This document shows positions 22,012 through 30,109 of a DNA stretch of 64,000 nt, piece by piece; positions within the stretch are counted from its first letter, which is position 1, and each line of letters opens with the position of its first letter. The translations under genes were made by a program, and so were the position numbers. The notes beneath the pieces were generated by a model that searched no databases, was not told the origin of the DNA, and worked only from the letters and a program-made list of their open reading frames with translations. The stretch is from Candidatus Saccharimonadota bacterium (GTDB lineage: Bacteria > Patescibacteriota > Saccharimonadia > Saccharimonadales > Saccharimonadaceae): NCBI GenBank assembly GCA_028286365.1, contig JAQBRR010000001.1, forward strand, positions 124,001 through 188,000. The letters are read 5' to 3'.

Positions 22012-23393
22012 TATCGTTGGGATCATTCCGTAAGCTTGGTTTTCGTATTGTTGGTGGTTTTATTATTATAATTTCTGTAGTCCAGCCTTTGGACGTATTC
22101 GCAGCCGCGACATATGACCCGGATTTTTTTTCGAAAAATGACATTAATCTCTATAACCCAACAGATGTTGGCTGTTCAACTAGTACTAACATAGCACCCG
22201 CCGGACTTTCTGGTAGTGACAACGAGCAAAAAATTTATAATTTCTGGATAGGCAGTGGACTAAGCCCTGCACAGGCAAGCGGCATAACAGGAAGTATACA
22301 GGCCGAAAGTGGATTTAGCCCATTCAGACAGGAGACGACTCAAACCTGGGATGGTGGTGGATATGGCATTGCCCAATTTACAGGTGGTCAGCGTGTTGCC
22401 GTAACAGGTATTTTAAAAGCAAACCTTAAAGATGTATTTACACAGTATTACGTAGACATATATGGAAGAGGTGTAACCCAGGCCAATGGGTTTGTCCCTG
22501 TGGGTATACCTATCCCTATAAATGATAGCTTTTTACTTAATGAGTTAACTTACCTATCAACTTACGCTAGTAGTTTTGCTCCAAGTACAATACACCAGCG
22601 CACAGATGGACTCACGAAAGATTATGGTATCACTATACAAAAAGATCAAAAATTGCTCGATTTCATAAAAACATTAACGTCGGCTGGTGATGTAGCCAAA
22701 GCATGGACCTACCTATACGAGTACCCTGGGGACATAAAAGCAACTGCTGCTGCCAGAGCAGCAAATGCTAATACTGTCCTTGCCAAATATTCGGCTCAAT
22801 CTGACGGGTCTAGTTGTACGACAGGTGGTGTAATCAGTTGTCCGGGGAGTACGAGTACATCAATATCAAAAGGTGATGGCTCAATAGCAGCAATAATCAG
22901 TACCGCAAAGTGTATAACCATACAACCACCGGCTGGTTCAAATAGTTCGAGAACTCTAGGCTACAAAGCTTGTAGTGATGGCGGATGTACAAAAGGTCCT
23001 CCTACGCCAGCAAATTACGCTGCTGCACGGAGGCAATTTAAGACTGCTGGGCCGAGAGGTACGAACGATGCCTTTGATACATATGGGGCTGATTGCGGTA
23101 ATTTTGTTTCAACCGTCATGCGTATGTCTGGAGCGGATCCTAATTATCCGATCAGCGGTGTTATTAATATGTATAACTATATGTCAGCTCATCCCGAAAA
23201 ATATAAAAAAATTACGACAACATCTAGCACTAAGGATATGGTCGGGGGTGATATAGTTACAGAAGTTGGCAATGGGCACATTATTCTATATACAGGTGGT
23301 GGACAAATAGCGCAGGCTTCTCAGGCTCAGCAAATGCCCGTACAAGAACCTGCCTGGGGTATGAGCGGTGTTGTTTGGAGGATGATAAAATAA
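22008..23393 (+). CDS. Two-domain peptidoglycan hydrolase (phage-tail-lysozyme plus CHAP/NlpC-like), VirB1-like role
   Basis: A 461-residue secreted protein with an N-terminal signal or anchor (about 12-32, ending VFAAATYD). A lysozyme-like domain (about 72-260) starts QKIYNFWIGSGLSPAQASGI, includes IQAESGFSP with a candidate catalytic Glu, and continues into GGGYGIAQFTGG; this is the pattern of phage tail lysozymes. After a linker, residues 320-461 resemble a CHAP/NlpC cysteine peptidase, with YGADCGNFVSTVMR (Cys) and GNGHIILYTGGG (His). Such enzymes open the wall for T4SS assembly. In an epibiont, action on a host wall is an alternative. The start ATG lies in the ATGA overlap with the preceding gene. 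Confidence 0.82.
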   Translation: MISLGSFRKLGFRIVGGFIIIISVVQPLDVFAAATYDPDFFSKNDINLYNPTDVGCSTSTNIAPAGLSGSDNEQKIYNFWIGSGLSPAQASGITGSIQAESGFSPFRQETTQTWDGGGYGIAQFTGGQRVAVTGILKANLKDVFTQYYVDIYGRGVTQANGFVPVGIPIPINDSFLLNELTYLSTYASSFAPSTIHQRTDGLTKDYGITIQKDQKLLDFIKTLTSAGDVAKAWTYLYEYPGDIKATAAARAANANTVLAKYSAQSDGSSCTTGGVISCPGSTSTSISKGDGSIAAIISTAKCITIQPPAGSNSSRTLGYKACSDGGCTKGPPTPANYAAARRQFKTAGPRGTNDAFDTYGADCGNFVSTVMRMSGADPNYPISGVINMYNYMSAHPEKYKKITTTSSTKDMVGGDIVTEVGNGHIILYTGGGQIAQASQAQQMPVQEPAWGMSGVVWRMIK

Positions 23394-24046
23394 TGACAGA
23401 TTTTTATAACACAGAACCTATCAAAGTTGTCTCGAAGTATAACAAACGAAGAATATGGTTGATTGCATTTGCTTTTTTTGTTGTTTTTGTCGGTGTTTTG
23501 TTAATATCTGGTTACTATATTTGGTATAACAATACATACAACGCTACTATATCTCTGTCGTACGCACCCGTAAGTGCCGCTGCAACAATGGATGGTAAAC
23601 CGATTAACGCGGGTGATACAAAAGTAGAGCCAGGTTCGTATACTATTGTCGTCAAAAAATCAGGTTTTACTGATAACACTTCAACTGTTGTTGCAAAAAA
23701 AGATCAGTCTACCCCAGTTATTATTGCACTTACGCCGAACAGCCCTTCTACGGCGAGTTGGTATAGTAATAACCCTCAAGATCAAAAAATCAATGAAGCT
23801 ATTGGAGCAAAAAATGCAGCAAGTTCTGCGGTAGAGCTTCAAGACACATTCCCGGTTGCTAATGTTTTGCCACTTACTGGCCCATCATACCAGGCCGATT
23901 ATGGTACATCGCCAACTAAAAAAGGTCAGTTTGCAATATTCGTGACCTATTATACAACTACTGGTCAGCAAGACGCACGAGATGCCCTTGTGTCATTAGG
24001 TTACAACCCGAGCGATTATGAGATTATTTATATAAATGGTATGTAG
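23393..24046 (+). CDS. Membrane-anchored PEGA-domain protein
   Basis: A 217-residue protein with one membrane helix (about 25-47, WLIAFAFFVVFVGVLLISGYY). A PEGA-like beta domain (about 55-110) carries AAATMDGKPINAGDTKVEPGSYTIVVKKSGF, shown here only by its key YTIVVKKSGF part. The C-terminal domain of about 100 residues has a YETDYG-like aromatic patch and resembles small binding domains. GGAGG at 23378-23382 precedes ATG 23393, whose first base is the last base of the hydrolase stop. It is the last gene of the plus-strand T4SS run and converges on recF. PEGA domains often bind cell-wall components; the role here is unknown. Confidence 0.75.
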   Translation: MTDFYNTEPIKVVSKYNKRRIWLIAFAFFVVFVGVLLISGYYIWYNNTYNATISLSYAPVSAAATMDGKPINAGDTKVEPGSYTIVVKKSGFTDNTSTVVAKKDQSTPVIIALTPNSPSTASWYSNNPQDQKINEAIGAKNAASSAVELQDTFPVANVLPLTGPSYQADYGTSPTKKGQFAIFVTYYTTTGQQDARDALVSLGYNPSDYEIIYINGM

Positions 24047-24049
24047 TAT

Positions 24050-25093
24050 TTAGAGTGTTATGTGTTTGTAGTTCTTCTTACCAGGAACAACGTCAGTACT
24101 TGTAATAATAATCTGATGGGCTCGAATAGTGTCACTGAGTGCTTTTTGGCGAGTTGCGTCAAGTTCAGAGAATACATCGTCCAGTAATATAAGTGGTGGA
24201 TTGCCGGTCATTTTTTCTATAATATCAACTTCTAGGAATTTAAGTGCTAGTACGATCGTCCGAACTTCACCACGTGAGGCAGACGACACAGCAGGGGAGT
24301 TATTAAATTTAAAAACAACGTCGTGCCTATGCGGACCTATACTCGTACTGCCTAATATTTTGTCACGTTCACTATTTGCGTGGAGTTCGTTTAAAACTTT
24401 TTGTTTAATGTCACCAATAAACGTGTGTGAGTAGTGAATTGAAACTGTATCTTTTACCCCTGCGATAGAGTCGTATGCTTCATTTAATTTGGTGTTTATT
24501 TCTTCAATAAAGGCAATTCGTTGTTCAATAATATACGCCCCGTATTCACTGAGAGCCACATCCCATACAAAAAGCTCATCATTATTAACAACCTGCTTTT
24601 TAAGTAAGTTATTACGCTGCCTGAGGGCTCGTTCATATTTATGTAGTATCGACGAATACAGAGGGTTTAATTGGCTAATAAAGCGATCTATGAATTGGCG
24701 ACGTCGAACAGGAGAACCGTTTAATAATCGAAGATCATCGGGTTCAAATAAAACGATTGGGTATTTATGCTTTTGAGGTAATCTGTACGTTGTAATTCCA
24801 TCAACAATAAATTGTTTTTTACTTTGTTGTTTTTCTGGATTAAAACTAATTGTTCGTTTTGTTTCATTATCTAGAACAATATCGATACGCCACCATGGGG
24901 AATCCGTGCGGAGTAGATCACTATCGCTTCCTCGGAATGAACTGCCCTGTAGAGCGATATAGATAGCCTCCACAAGAGATGTCTTACCACTTCCGTTCTG
25001 TCCGGTAATAACCGTTACTTTTTGTGATAAGTCTGTTGTAAAGCTTTGGTGTGAGCGAATGTTTTGGATTGATAGTTTTGTAATCGCCACCAT
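24050..25093 (-). CDS. recF: DNA replication and repair protein RecF
   Basis: A 347-residue SMC-like ATPase with the N-terminal ITKLSIQNIRSHQSF and Walker A ITGQNGSGKTSLVEAIYIAL (about residues 29-48). The ABC signature region is SSASRGEVRTIVLALKFLE, and Walker B is PLILLDDVFSELDATRQKAL near 300-320. RecF loads RecA at gapped DNA with RecO/RecR. It follows dnaN by 7 nt in the conserved dnaA-dnaN-recF order. Length is slightly below the usual 360-370 residues. Confidence 0.95.
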   Translation of the reverse strand: MVAITKLSIQNIRSHQSFTTDLSQKVTVITGQNGSGKTSLVEAIYIALQGSSFRGSDSDLLRTDSPWWRIDIVLDNETKRTISFNPEKQQSKKQFIVDGITTYRLPQKHKYPIVLFEPDDLRLLNGSPVRRRQFIDRFISQLNPLYSSILHKYERALRQRNNLLKKQVVNNDELFVWDVALSEYGAYIIEQRIAFIEEINTKLNEAYDSIAGVKDTVSIHYSHTFIGDIKQKVLNELHANSERDKILGSTSIGPHRHDVVFKFNNSPAVSSASRGEVRTIVLALKFLEVDIIEKMTGNPPLILLDDVFSELDATRQKALSDTIRAHQIIITSTDVVPGKKNYKHITL

Positions 25094-25100
25094 TATCGTA

Positions 25101-26201
25101 TTAGCTTTTTAGAGGCATAATTATATGGTAATAGTTTGTATTTTTATCGGTTGATTTAATAATACATGGTGAAATCTTGCCACTAAAGCTAAATTCTATT
25201 TCATCACCTTCAATAACAGAAAGGGCCTCTGTTAAATAACGAGAGTTGAGTGTAATTTGACCACTTCCTTTTACGACAACTGTTGCTTCTGATGTATTTT
25301 CACCAAGTTGAGATGCAATTGAATGTATTGAAAGATTTTTATTATCCTCATCGGCTGTTAGGTTGATACTTCCGCCGGATTCACGAGCAAATAATCCAGC
25401 GATTTTCACAATTCGAACAAATTCTGGTTTTGCAATCGTTATTGATGTATCTGATTTTTTTGGTATTAATTGGCGATAATCTGGGAAATTACCATCAATT
25501 AAACGGCTAATAATTTCAGCTTCGTTGATCCTAAATCGTACTTGGGTTTCATCAAATAAAATATCAACCTCTTCGCCGTCATCTGTAATTGTTCGCATAA
25601 CCTCTTGGAGTGTCTGTGTTGGAATAATCGCCGATACTTCACTTGTTGTCGCTACAAGTTGGCGTTCTGATAACCTATAGCCATCTGTCGCTGCAAGAAC
25701 TAATTGACCCTCATGTGAATGCCAATACACCCCCGTAAGAACAGGCCGTGTTGAGTCGTTACTTGCGGTAATAATTGTTTGAGATACAGCTTGTTTAAAA
25801 TCTTCTGTTTTAACACTATATCTAATCGATGATGATTCGTTAATTGTAGGAAGTTCGGGAAAGTCATCAGCTATTACACCATTAATAATTGACGAGTAGT
25901 TACCACTTTTAATATGGAGGTTATCGTTTGTAACTTTTAAATCAACTGAGCCGCTTGGGAGGTTTGATATAAATTCAGACACAAGACGAGCGGGGATTGT
26001 AATCGCGCCTGGTTTTACAACTTTTGCACCAATATACTGGGTTGTGGCAATTTCAAGGTTTGTTGCTGCGATAAGAAGTCTATTTTTATCAGTTCGAAGA
26101 AGTATATTACTAAGAATAGGTAACTGTGTTTTTGTACTTGCTACTCGACCAACGGCTGTTAGGGCGCGGGCAAGGTTTTCCTGTGTTACTGTGAGTTCCA
26201 T
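25101..26201 (-). CDS. dnaN: DNA polymerase III sliding clamp, beta subunit
   Basis: A 366-residue clamp with three repeated domains. It begins MELTVTQENLARALTAVGRV and contains LPILSNILLRTDKNRLLIAATNLEI, RPVLTGVYWH and the C-terminal YYHIIMPLKS, matching the universal MPMRL-type end. It forms the ring that tethers Pol III to DNA. AGAAAGG lies upstream of ATG 26201. The gene is separated from dnaA by 279 bp. Confidence 0.96.
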   Translation of the reverse strand: MELTVTQENLARALTAVGRVASTKTQLPILSNILLRTDKNRLLIAATNLEIATTQYIGAKVVKPGAITIPARLVSEFISNLPSGSVDLKVTNDNLHIKSGNYSSIINGVIADDFPELPTINESSSIRYSVKTEDFKQAVSQTIITASNDSTRPVLTGVYWHSHEGQLVLAATDGYRLSERQLVATTSEVSAIIPTQTLQEVMRTITDDGEEVDILFDETQVRFRINEAEIISRLIDGNFPDYRQLIPKKSDTSITIAKPEFVRIVKIAGLFARESGGSINLTADEDNKNLSIHSIASQLGENTSEATVVVKGSGQITLNSRYLTEALSVIEGDEIEFSFSGKISPCIIKSTDKNTNYYHIIMPLKS

Positions 26202-26480
26202 TTATTATTACCTTTCTTTCAAATTCTCTTTAATGGACTTAATAGTAGTGCCTGTGGATTGTGGGTATAAGGATGATTTAACAGATATAAAAACGGGTTT
26301 ACTGAAGTGGAAAACCATGTAGGTTGTAGGGGGAAAGTTGGTTGGATAAATACCACTTTTCCGACCAACAGCACATAGCTACGAACACTAATTTTATTAA
26401 TAGGGGATAGTAAAACACTCTTAACCCCACCACCTATTCGCTGCTTGTTCACATTTTTTACCCATGCAAATAACATAAAT
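26202..26480. promoter_or_regulatory. dnaA-dnaN intergenic region with weak DnaA-box-like motifs
   Basis: These 279 bp hold no convincing gene; a 100-codon frame across them has unlikely composition. TGTGGATTG and TGTGGGTATAA near 26255-26270 and a TTGTTCACA near 26447 resemble degenerate DnaA boxes. The region must hold the dnaN promoter and could add to origin function. Confidence 0.4.
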
Positions 26481-27857
26481 TTAGGCATACAATTTCTCCC
26501 GTATTGAGGCAACTTGTTCACGAATAAGAAAATCTAGCTTAATTGCTTTCTCTATCTTTTCAACCGAGTGGATTGCGGTTGTATGGTCTTTACGACCAAG
26601 TTCACCTGCAATCTTTGGAAAACTAAGATGTAGCTCACTTCTTAGAAGATACATGGCGATTTGACGCGGTACAACAATATGTTTATCCCTTTTAGATCCA
26701 CACACCTCATCAACCTGAAGTTGGAAATGTTTTGCTGTTCGTTCAATAATTTGCTTGCTCGTTATATGCTGTGGACGAGAATGACGAACGTTACCAAGTA
26801 GGCCCTCGGCGGTTGAGATATCTGGGCTAATCCCACGCATTTCTGCATAAGCGAGTAGTTGGTTGAGTGCACCCTCGAGCTCACGCACGTTCGTTTTGAT
26901 ATTATTTGCGAGATATTCAACTGTTTCTTGACCTAATTCAACACCCGACAAGGAAGCCTTAGCTTTTAGGATTGCACAACGAGTTTCAAAATCTGGCATT
27001 TGAACGTCGATTGTCATACCCATTTCAAAACGACTTCGTAAACGTTCAGTCAGGGTTGGGATACTCTTTGGCGGTTTATCACTACTAATAATAATTTGCT
27101 TATTATTCTGGTGAAGGTGGTTAAAGGTATGGAAGAACTCTTCTTGGGTTTTTTCTTTACCTGCGATAAACTGCATATCGTCAACAATAAGAACATCGAC
27201 ATTGCGATATTTATCAGAAAACCCCTTCTTCTTAAATCGAATATGATCAAGGAATTCATTAACGAACGTTTCACTGCTTATATATACAACCCGTGTGTCT
27301 GGTTGATTTTTTACAATCTCATTACCAATTGCCTGCATAAGGTGGGTTTTACCAAGACCAACACCGCCATAAAGATATAGCGGGTTATATTTTACACCAG
27401 GGTTTGCTGCGATCGCCTGACTGGCAGTATAGGCAAGGTCATTACTTGATCCAACGATAAAGTTATCGAAGGTGTAACGGGGGTTAAGTCCACCAACCTG
27501 CGCAGTTTGGGTGTTTCTTGTACTGGTAGATCCTGTATGGAGAGAAGTTGGCAAAAGGTCATCGGCAAGAATACTAGACGGGGTTGTTTCACGGCTAACG
27601 CGAGTTTTCTTGCCATTTGTAATAATCGTATAGGTAATTTGTTTAGGTGTAACGCCGTTTTTAGCGAGTACACCTTTAATTTGATCGTTGAATTTTATTT
27701 CGAATTGTTTCTTTGCGAAGATATTAGGGACAGCGATTACTACACCAGACTCGTTTTGATCAACAAGTTCGGTGTTTTTAAACCACGTTGTGAACGTTGC
27801 ATGCGAAACCGATAGTTCGATTTCACCGAGCACACTTTGCCACAACGCGTGATGCAT
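26481..27857 (-). CDS. dnaA: Chromosomal replication initiator DnaA
   Basis: A 458-residue AAA+ initiator. Domain I starts MHHALWQSVLGEIELSVSHA. The AAA+ core starts NPRYTFDNFIVGSSNDLAYT, with Walker A YGGVGLGKTHLMQAIGNE, Walker B VLIVDDMQFIAGKEKTQEEF and sensor motifs. Domain IV has the DNA-binding GRKDHTTAIHSVEKIEK helix-turn-helix. ATG 27857 is chosen because AGGGAG lies 6-7 nt upstream and it gives the family N-terminus; the open frame extends another 70 codons with no similarity. It is divergent from rpmH across the candidate origin. Confidence 0.97.
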   Translation of the reverse strand: MHHALWQSVLGEIELSVSHATFTTWFKNTELVDQNESGVVIAVPNIFAKKQFEIKFNDQIKGVLAKNGVTPKQITYTIITNGKKTRVSRETTPSSILADDLLPTSLHTGSTSTRNTQTAQVGGLNPRYTFDNFIVGSSNDLAYTASQAIAANPGVKYNPLYLYGGVGLGKTHLMQAIGNEIVKNQPDTRVVYISSETFVNEFLDHIRFKKKGFSDKYRNVDVLIVDDMQFIAGKEKTQEEFFHTFNHLHQNNKQIIISSDKPPKSIPTLTERLRSRFEMGMTIDVQMPDFETRCAILKAKASLSGVELGQETVEYLANNIKTNVRELEGALNQLLAYAEMRGISPDISTAEGLLGNVRHSRPQHITSKQIIERTAKHFQLQVDEVCGSKRDKHIVVPRQIAMYLLRSELHLSFPKIAGELGRKDHTTAIHSVEKIEKAIKLDFLIREQVASIREKLYA

Positions 27858-28113
27858 ATTTAACTCCCTTAAAACTTCATTAACGTACCTATAACTATAC
27901 AACGGAGCAATTGTTTTCCACAACCTCAAACTCTTTGAACGAGAGTAGGGGAGTATAGGGGTGTGAGTTATACACAATAACAAGACACCCCTGCTAATGT
28001 GTGGATAATGTAGGATTTTGTGGGGATAAGTTTTTAATATCAAATAATCGATATGACTAAAATTCAAATTATGTCTTGCTAAAAAGGGTTAATTTAGGTA
28101 AACTGGACAGACA
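27858..28113. other. oriC: Candidate chromosomal origin (oriC) between dnaA and rpmH
   Basis: The 256-bp gap carries DnaA-box-like 9-mers: TTTCCACAA (27915-27923), TTATACACA (27968-27976) and TGTGGATAA (28000-28008, the reverse complement of TTATCCACA). TGTGGGGATAA follows nearby (28020-28030), and an AT-rich stretch at 28030-28090 could serve as an unwinding element. Genes diverge from it on both sides. The dnaA and rpmH promoters must also lie here. Confidence 0.75.
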
Positions 28114-28251
28114 ATGCCAAAAAGAACATTCCAACCACACACCCGTCACCGCGCCCGAACGCACGGTTTTCGTGCTCGTATTGCGACCAAAGCAGGACGT
28201 GCTGTTATTAAACGCCGCCGCATTAAAGGCCGATCTCTCTTAACTGCTTAA
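28114..28251 (+). CDS. rpmH: Ribosomal protein bL34
   Basis: A 45-residue basic protein starting [19 protein letters not shown] and containing [17 protein letters not shown], with the standard L34 pattern (normally 44-46 residues). It lies next to rnpA, as in almost all bacteria, and is divergent from dnaA. It is too short to stand out as an ORF but is certain from sequence. A TAAACT box lies 12 nt upstream of the start, suggesting a very short leader. Confidence 0.97.
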   Translation: MPKRTFQPHTRHRARTHGFRARIATKAGRAVIKRRRIKGRSLLTA

Positions 28252-28253
28252 TT

Positions 28254-28280
28254 TAAACGACAACTACAGGTTGTCGTTTA
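28254..28280 (+). terminator. Stem-loop between rpmH and rnpA
   Basis: TAAACGACAAC pairs perfectly with GTTGTCGTTTA around TACAG, directly after the rpmH stop. The T run is weak, so it may attenuate or mark a processing site that keeps L34 expression above RnpA. Confidence 0.6.
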
Positions 28281-28290
28281 TACTAACTAT

Positions 28291-28644
28291 ATGATTCCTT
28301 TTGCTCTCAGATTCCACGGTCATAATAGCCTGCGTTATGTATACAAAAACGGCCAAGCGGTACGCACACATTTTGCGACCCTTAAATCTAGTACAAATCC
28401 TCACAGAAAAAACCCGAGAATTGCGGTTGTTGTTGGCAAGAAAATCCTGAAAAGCTCAGTTGGTCGCAATCGAATTCGTCGTCGTATATATGAATATATT
28501 CGTCAGCAAATTCCACGTTTTAGTCAGAATTTTGACGTTGTTGTTATTGTCTCAAGCAGTGAATTTTTAACAATGCCAATATCAGACTTAGTAAACCAAA
28601 TCGAAGACCTATTTGTACGCTCAGGTCTGTATAAAACCCCCTAA
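28291..28644 (+). CDS. rnpA: Ribonuclease P protein component
   Basis: A 117-residue protein with the family core KNPRIAVVVGKKILKSSVGR and the RNR motif GRNRIRRRIYEYIRQQ (about residues 58-70). It binds RNase P RNA and helps mature tRNA 5' ends. Its position between rpmH and yidC is canonical. Confidence 0.95.
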   Translation: MIPFALRFHGHNSLRYVYKNGQAVRTHFATLKSSTNPHRKNPRIAVVVGKKILKSSVGRNRIRRRIYEYIRQQIPRFSQNFDVVVIVSSSEFLTMPISDLVNQIEDLFVRSGLYKTP

Positions 28645-28697
28645 AACTGATATAATACAAAGTAGTTTCGTATTATTTTGGAGTTTAGATACACCCT

Positions 28698-29648
28698 GTG
28701 AACATTTTTGACGTGCTTATTGTCCAGCCAATTTTTAACCTGCTCGTAGGTCTTTATAGTCTTATACCGGGCGGTGATTTTGGTATCGCGCTGATTATCT
28801 TCACGGTCCTGGTGCGTTTTGCATTGTGGCCACTCGTCAAGCGTCAACTGCACCAAGTAACAGCAATGCGCAAACTTCAGCCAGAACTTGCGAAGATCAA
28901 GAAAAACTCTGGTGGCAACAAGCAGCTCGAAAGCGTGCAAATGATGGATCTATACAAAAAGAACGGAGTTAATCCGTTCCGTTCCATCGGTATTTTGCTG
29001 ATCCAACTACCTATTTTTATCGCACTTTACCAAGTGATCCAGATCTTTACCCTTCATCGCGATCAGGTAGGTAAATATACCTATGATTTCCTCGAAAACA
29101 TTGGTCCAATCAAACAACTTATTGCTCATCCAGAAAACTTTCACGAAAAGCTATTTGGCTTCATTGATCTGACACAGCACGCTATCGGAACGAACGGTAC
29201 AATTAACCTCTTCCTTGTTGCGATTGCGCTTATCGCAGCTGGTATGCAATACATTATGTCAAAGCAAACAATGCCACAGAACACAGGTAAAAAACGCCTC
29301 CGCGACATTATGAACGAAGCAGCTGATGGCAAAAAAGCCGATCAAGCTGAGATGAATGCGATCGTTACTGGCAAGATGATTAAATTCCTGCCATTCCTGA
29401 TGCTATTTGTCATGTTGAATCTGCCAGGCGCCCTCGCCCTTTACTACGCAGTATCAAATATTGTGGCTGTCCTTCAACAAAGATATATACTTAAGAAGGA
29501 CGTAGATGAAATGGAAGAAATGGTTGAGGAAGCGCCAAAGGTTATAGGCAAGAAAGCAACCGCTAAAGCCCGAGCAAAGGCGGCAACCGAAGGAAACGTT
29601 ATTCGTATCACCGCCAAAGACTCACGTCCACGTAAAGAGAGGTCATAA
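28698..29648 (+). CDS. yidC: YidC/Oxa1-family membrane protein insertase
   Basis: A 316-residue insertase of the short (Gram-positive-like) type without the large periplasmic domain. Membrane segments are near residues 6-22, 28-48, 103-125, 173-195 and 235-262. The cytosolic loop carries LQPELAKIKKNSGGNKQLES, followed by MMDLYKKNGVNPF. The C-terminal tail is very basic and may contact the ribosome. It starts with GTG 28698 after GGAG, and a TATAAT box lies at 28651-28656. It overlaps the jag gene by one base. Confidence 0.95.
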   Translation: MNIFDVLIVQPIFNLLVGLYSLIPGGDFGIALIIFTVLVRFALWPLVKRQLHQVTAMRKLQPELAKIKKNSGGNKQLESVQMMDLYKKNGVNPFRSIGILLIQLPIFIALYQVIQIFTLHRDQVGKYTYDFLENIGPIKQLIAHPENFHEKLFGFIDLTQHAIGTNGTINLFLVAIALIAAGMQYIMSKQTMPQNTGKKRLRDIMNEAADGKKADQAEMNAIVTGKMIKFLPFLMLFVMLNLPGALALYYAVSNIVAVLQQRYILKKDVDEMEEMVEEAPKVIGKKATAKARAKAATEGNVIRITAKDSRPRKERS

Positions 29649-30109
29649 TGGATCAAGAAGAATCAATCACCTTTGCCAAGAAATACCTTGAGGACTTGTT
29701 ATCATTCTTTAGTGCCAACCTTACGGTCTCATCAAGCTGTGATGACGATGTCATTGAACTATCTGTACCATCAAGTGAATTCAACAGCCTCCTTATCGGT
29801 CGCAATGCCGAAACACTCCGAAGTCTTCAATATATTGTGAGCACGGTGTTGCGCAATAAAGACGCAGCCCTAACGCGCGTTAATATCGATATCGCAGATT
29901 ACAAAAAGCAACGAGCAGATCGCGTTGCCGTTCAAGCTCGTGAATGGATTGAACAGGTTCGCCGTACTGGTGATTCATTCGTCGCAACGCTTAACGCCGC
30001 TGATCGTCGCATTGTTCACCACGTCGCTAGTGAATATAGCGATATTCGTACGTTTTCTGATGGTGAAGGCCGCGAACGCAAGATCACGATCGCCCAAGGC
30101 AGCAGCTAA
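29648..30109 (+). CDS. jag: Jag/SpoIIIJ-associated RNA-binding protein (KH plus R3H)
   Basis: A 153-residue protein with a KH-like domain (about 35-80, LLIGRNAETLRSLQYIVSTV) and an R3H domain (about 90-150, including RRIVHHVASEYSDIRTFSDG and ERKITI). The N-terminal Jag domain is absent or very short. In other bacteria KhpB/Jag binds RNA with KhpA and affects cell-wall synthesis. It is coupled to yidC and converges on the GT4 gene; their stops overlap by 4 nt. Confidence 0.9.
   Translation: MDQEESITFAKKYLEDLLSFFSANLTVSSSCDDDVIELSVPSSEFNSLLIGRNAETLRSLQYIVSTVLRNKDAALTRVNIDIADYKKQRADRVAVQAREWIEQVRRTGDSFVATLNAADRRIVHHVASEYSDIRTFSDGEGRERKITIAQGSS

Noticed and set aside
26219-26521. 100-codon frame between dnaN and dnaA
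   Set aside because: It overlaps the dnaA 3' end, has implausible composition, and lies in the region expected to hold a promoter.
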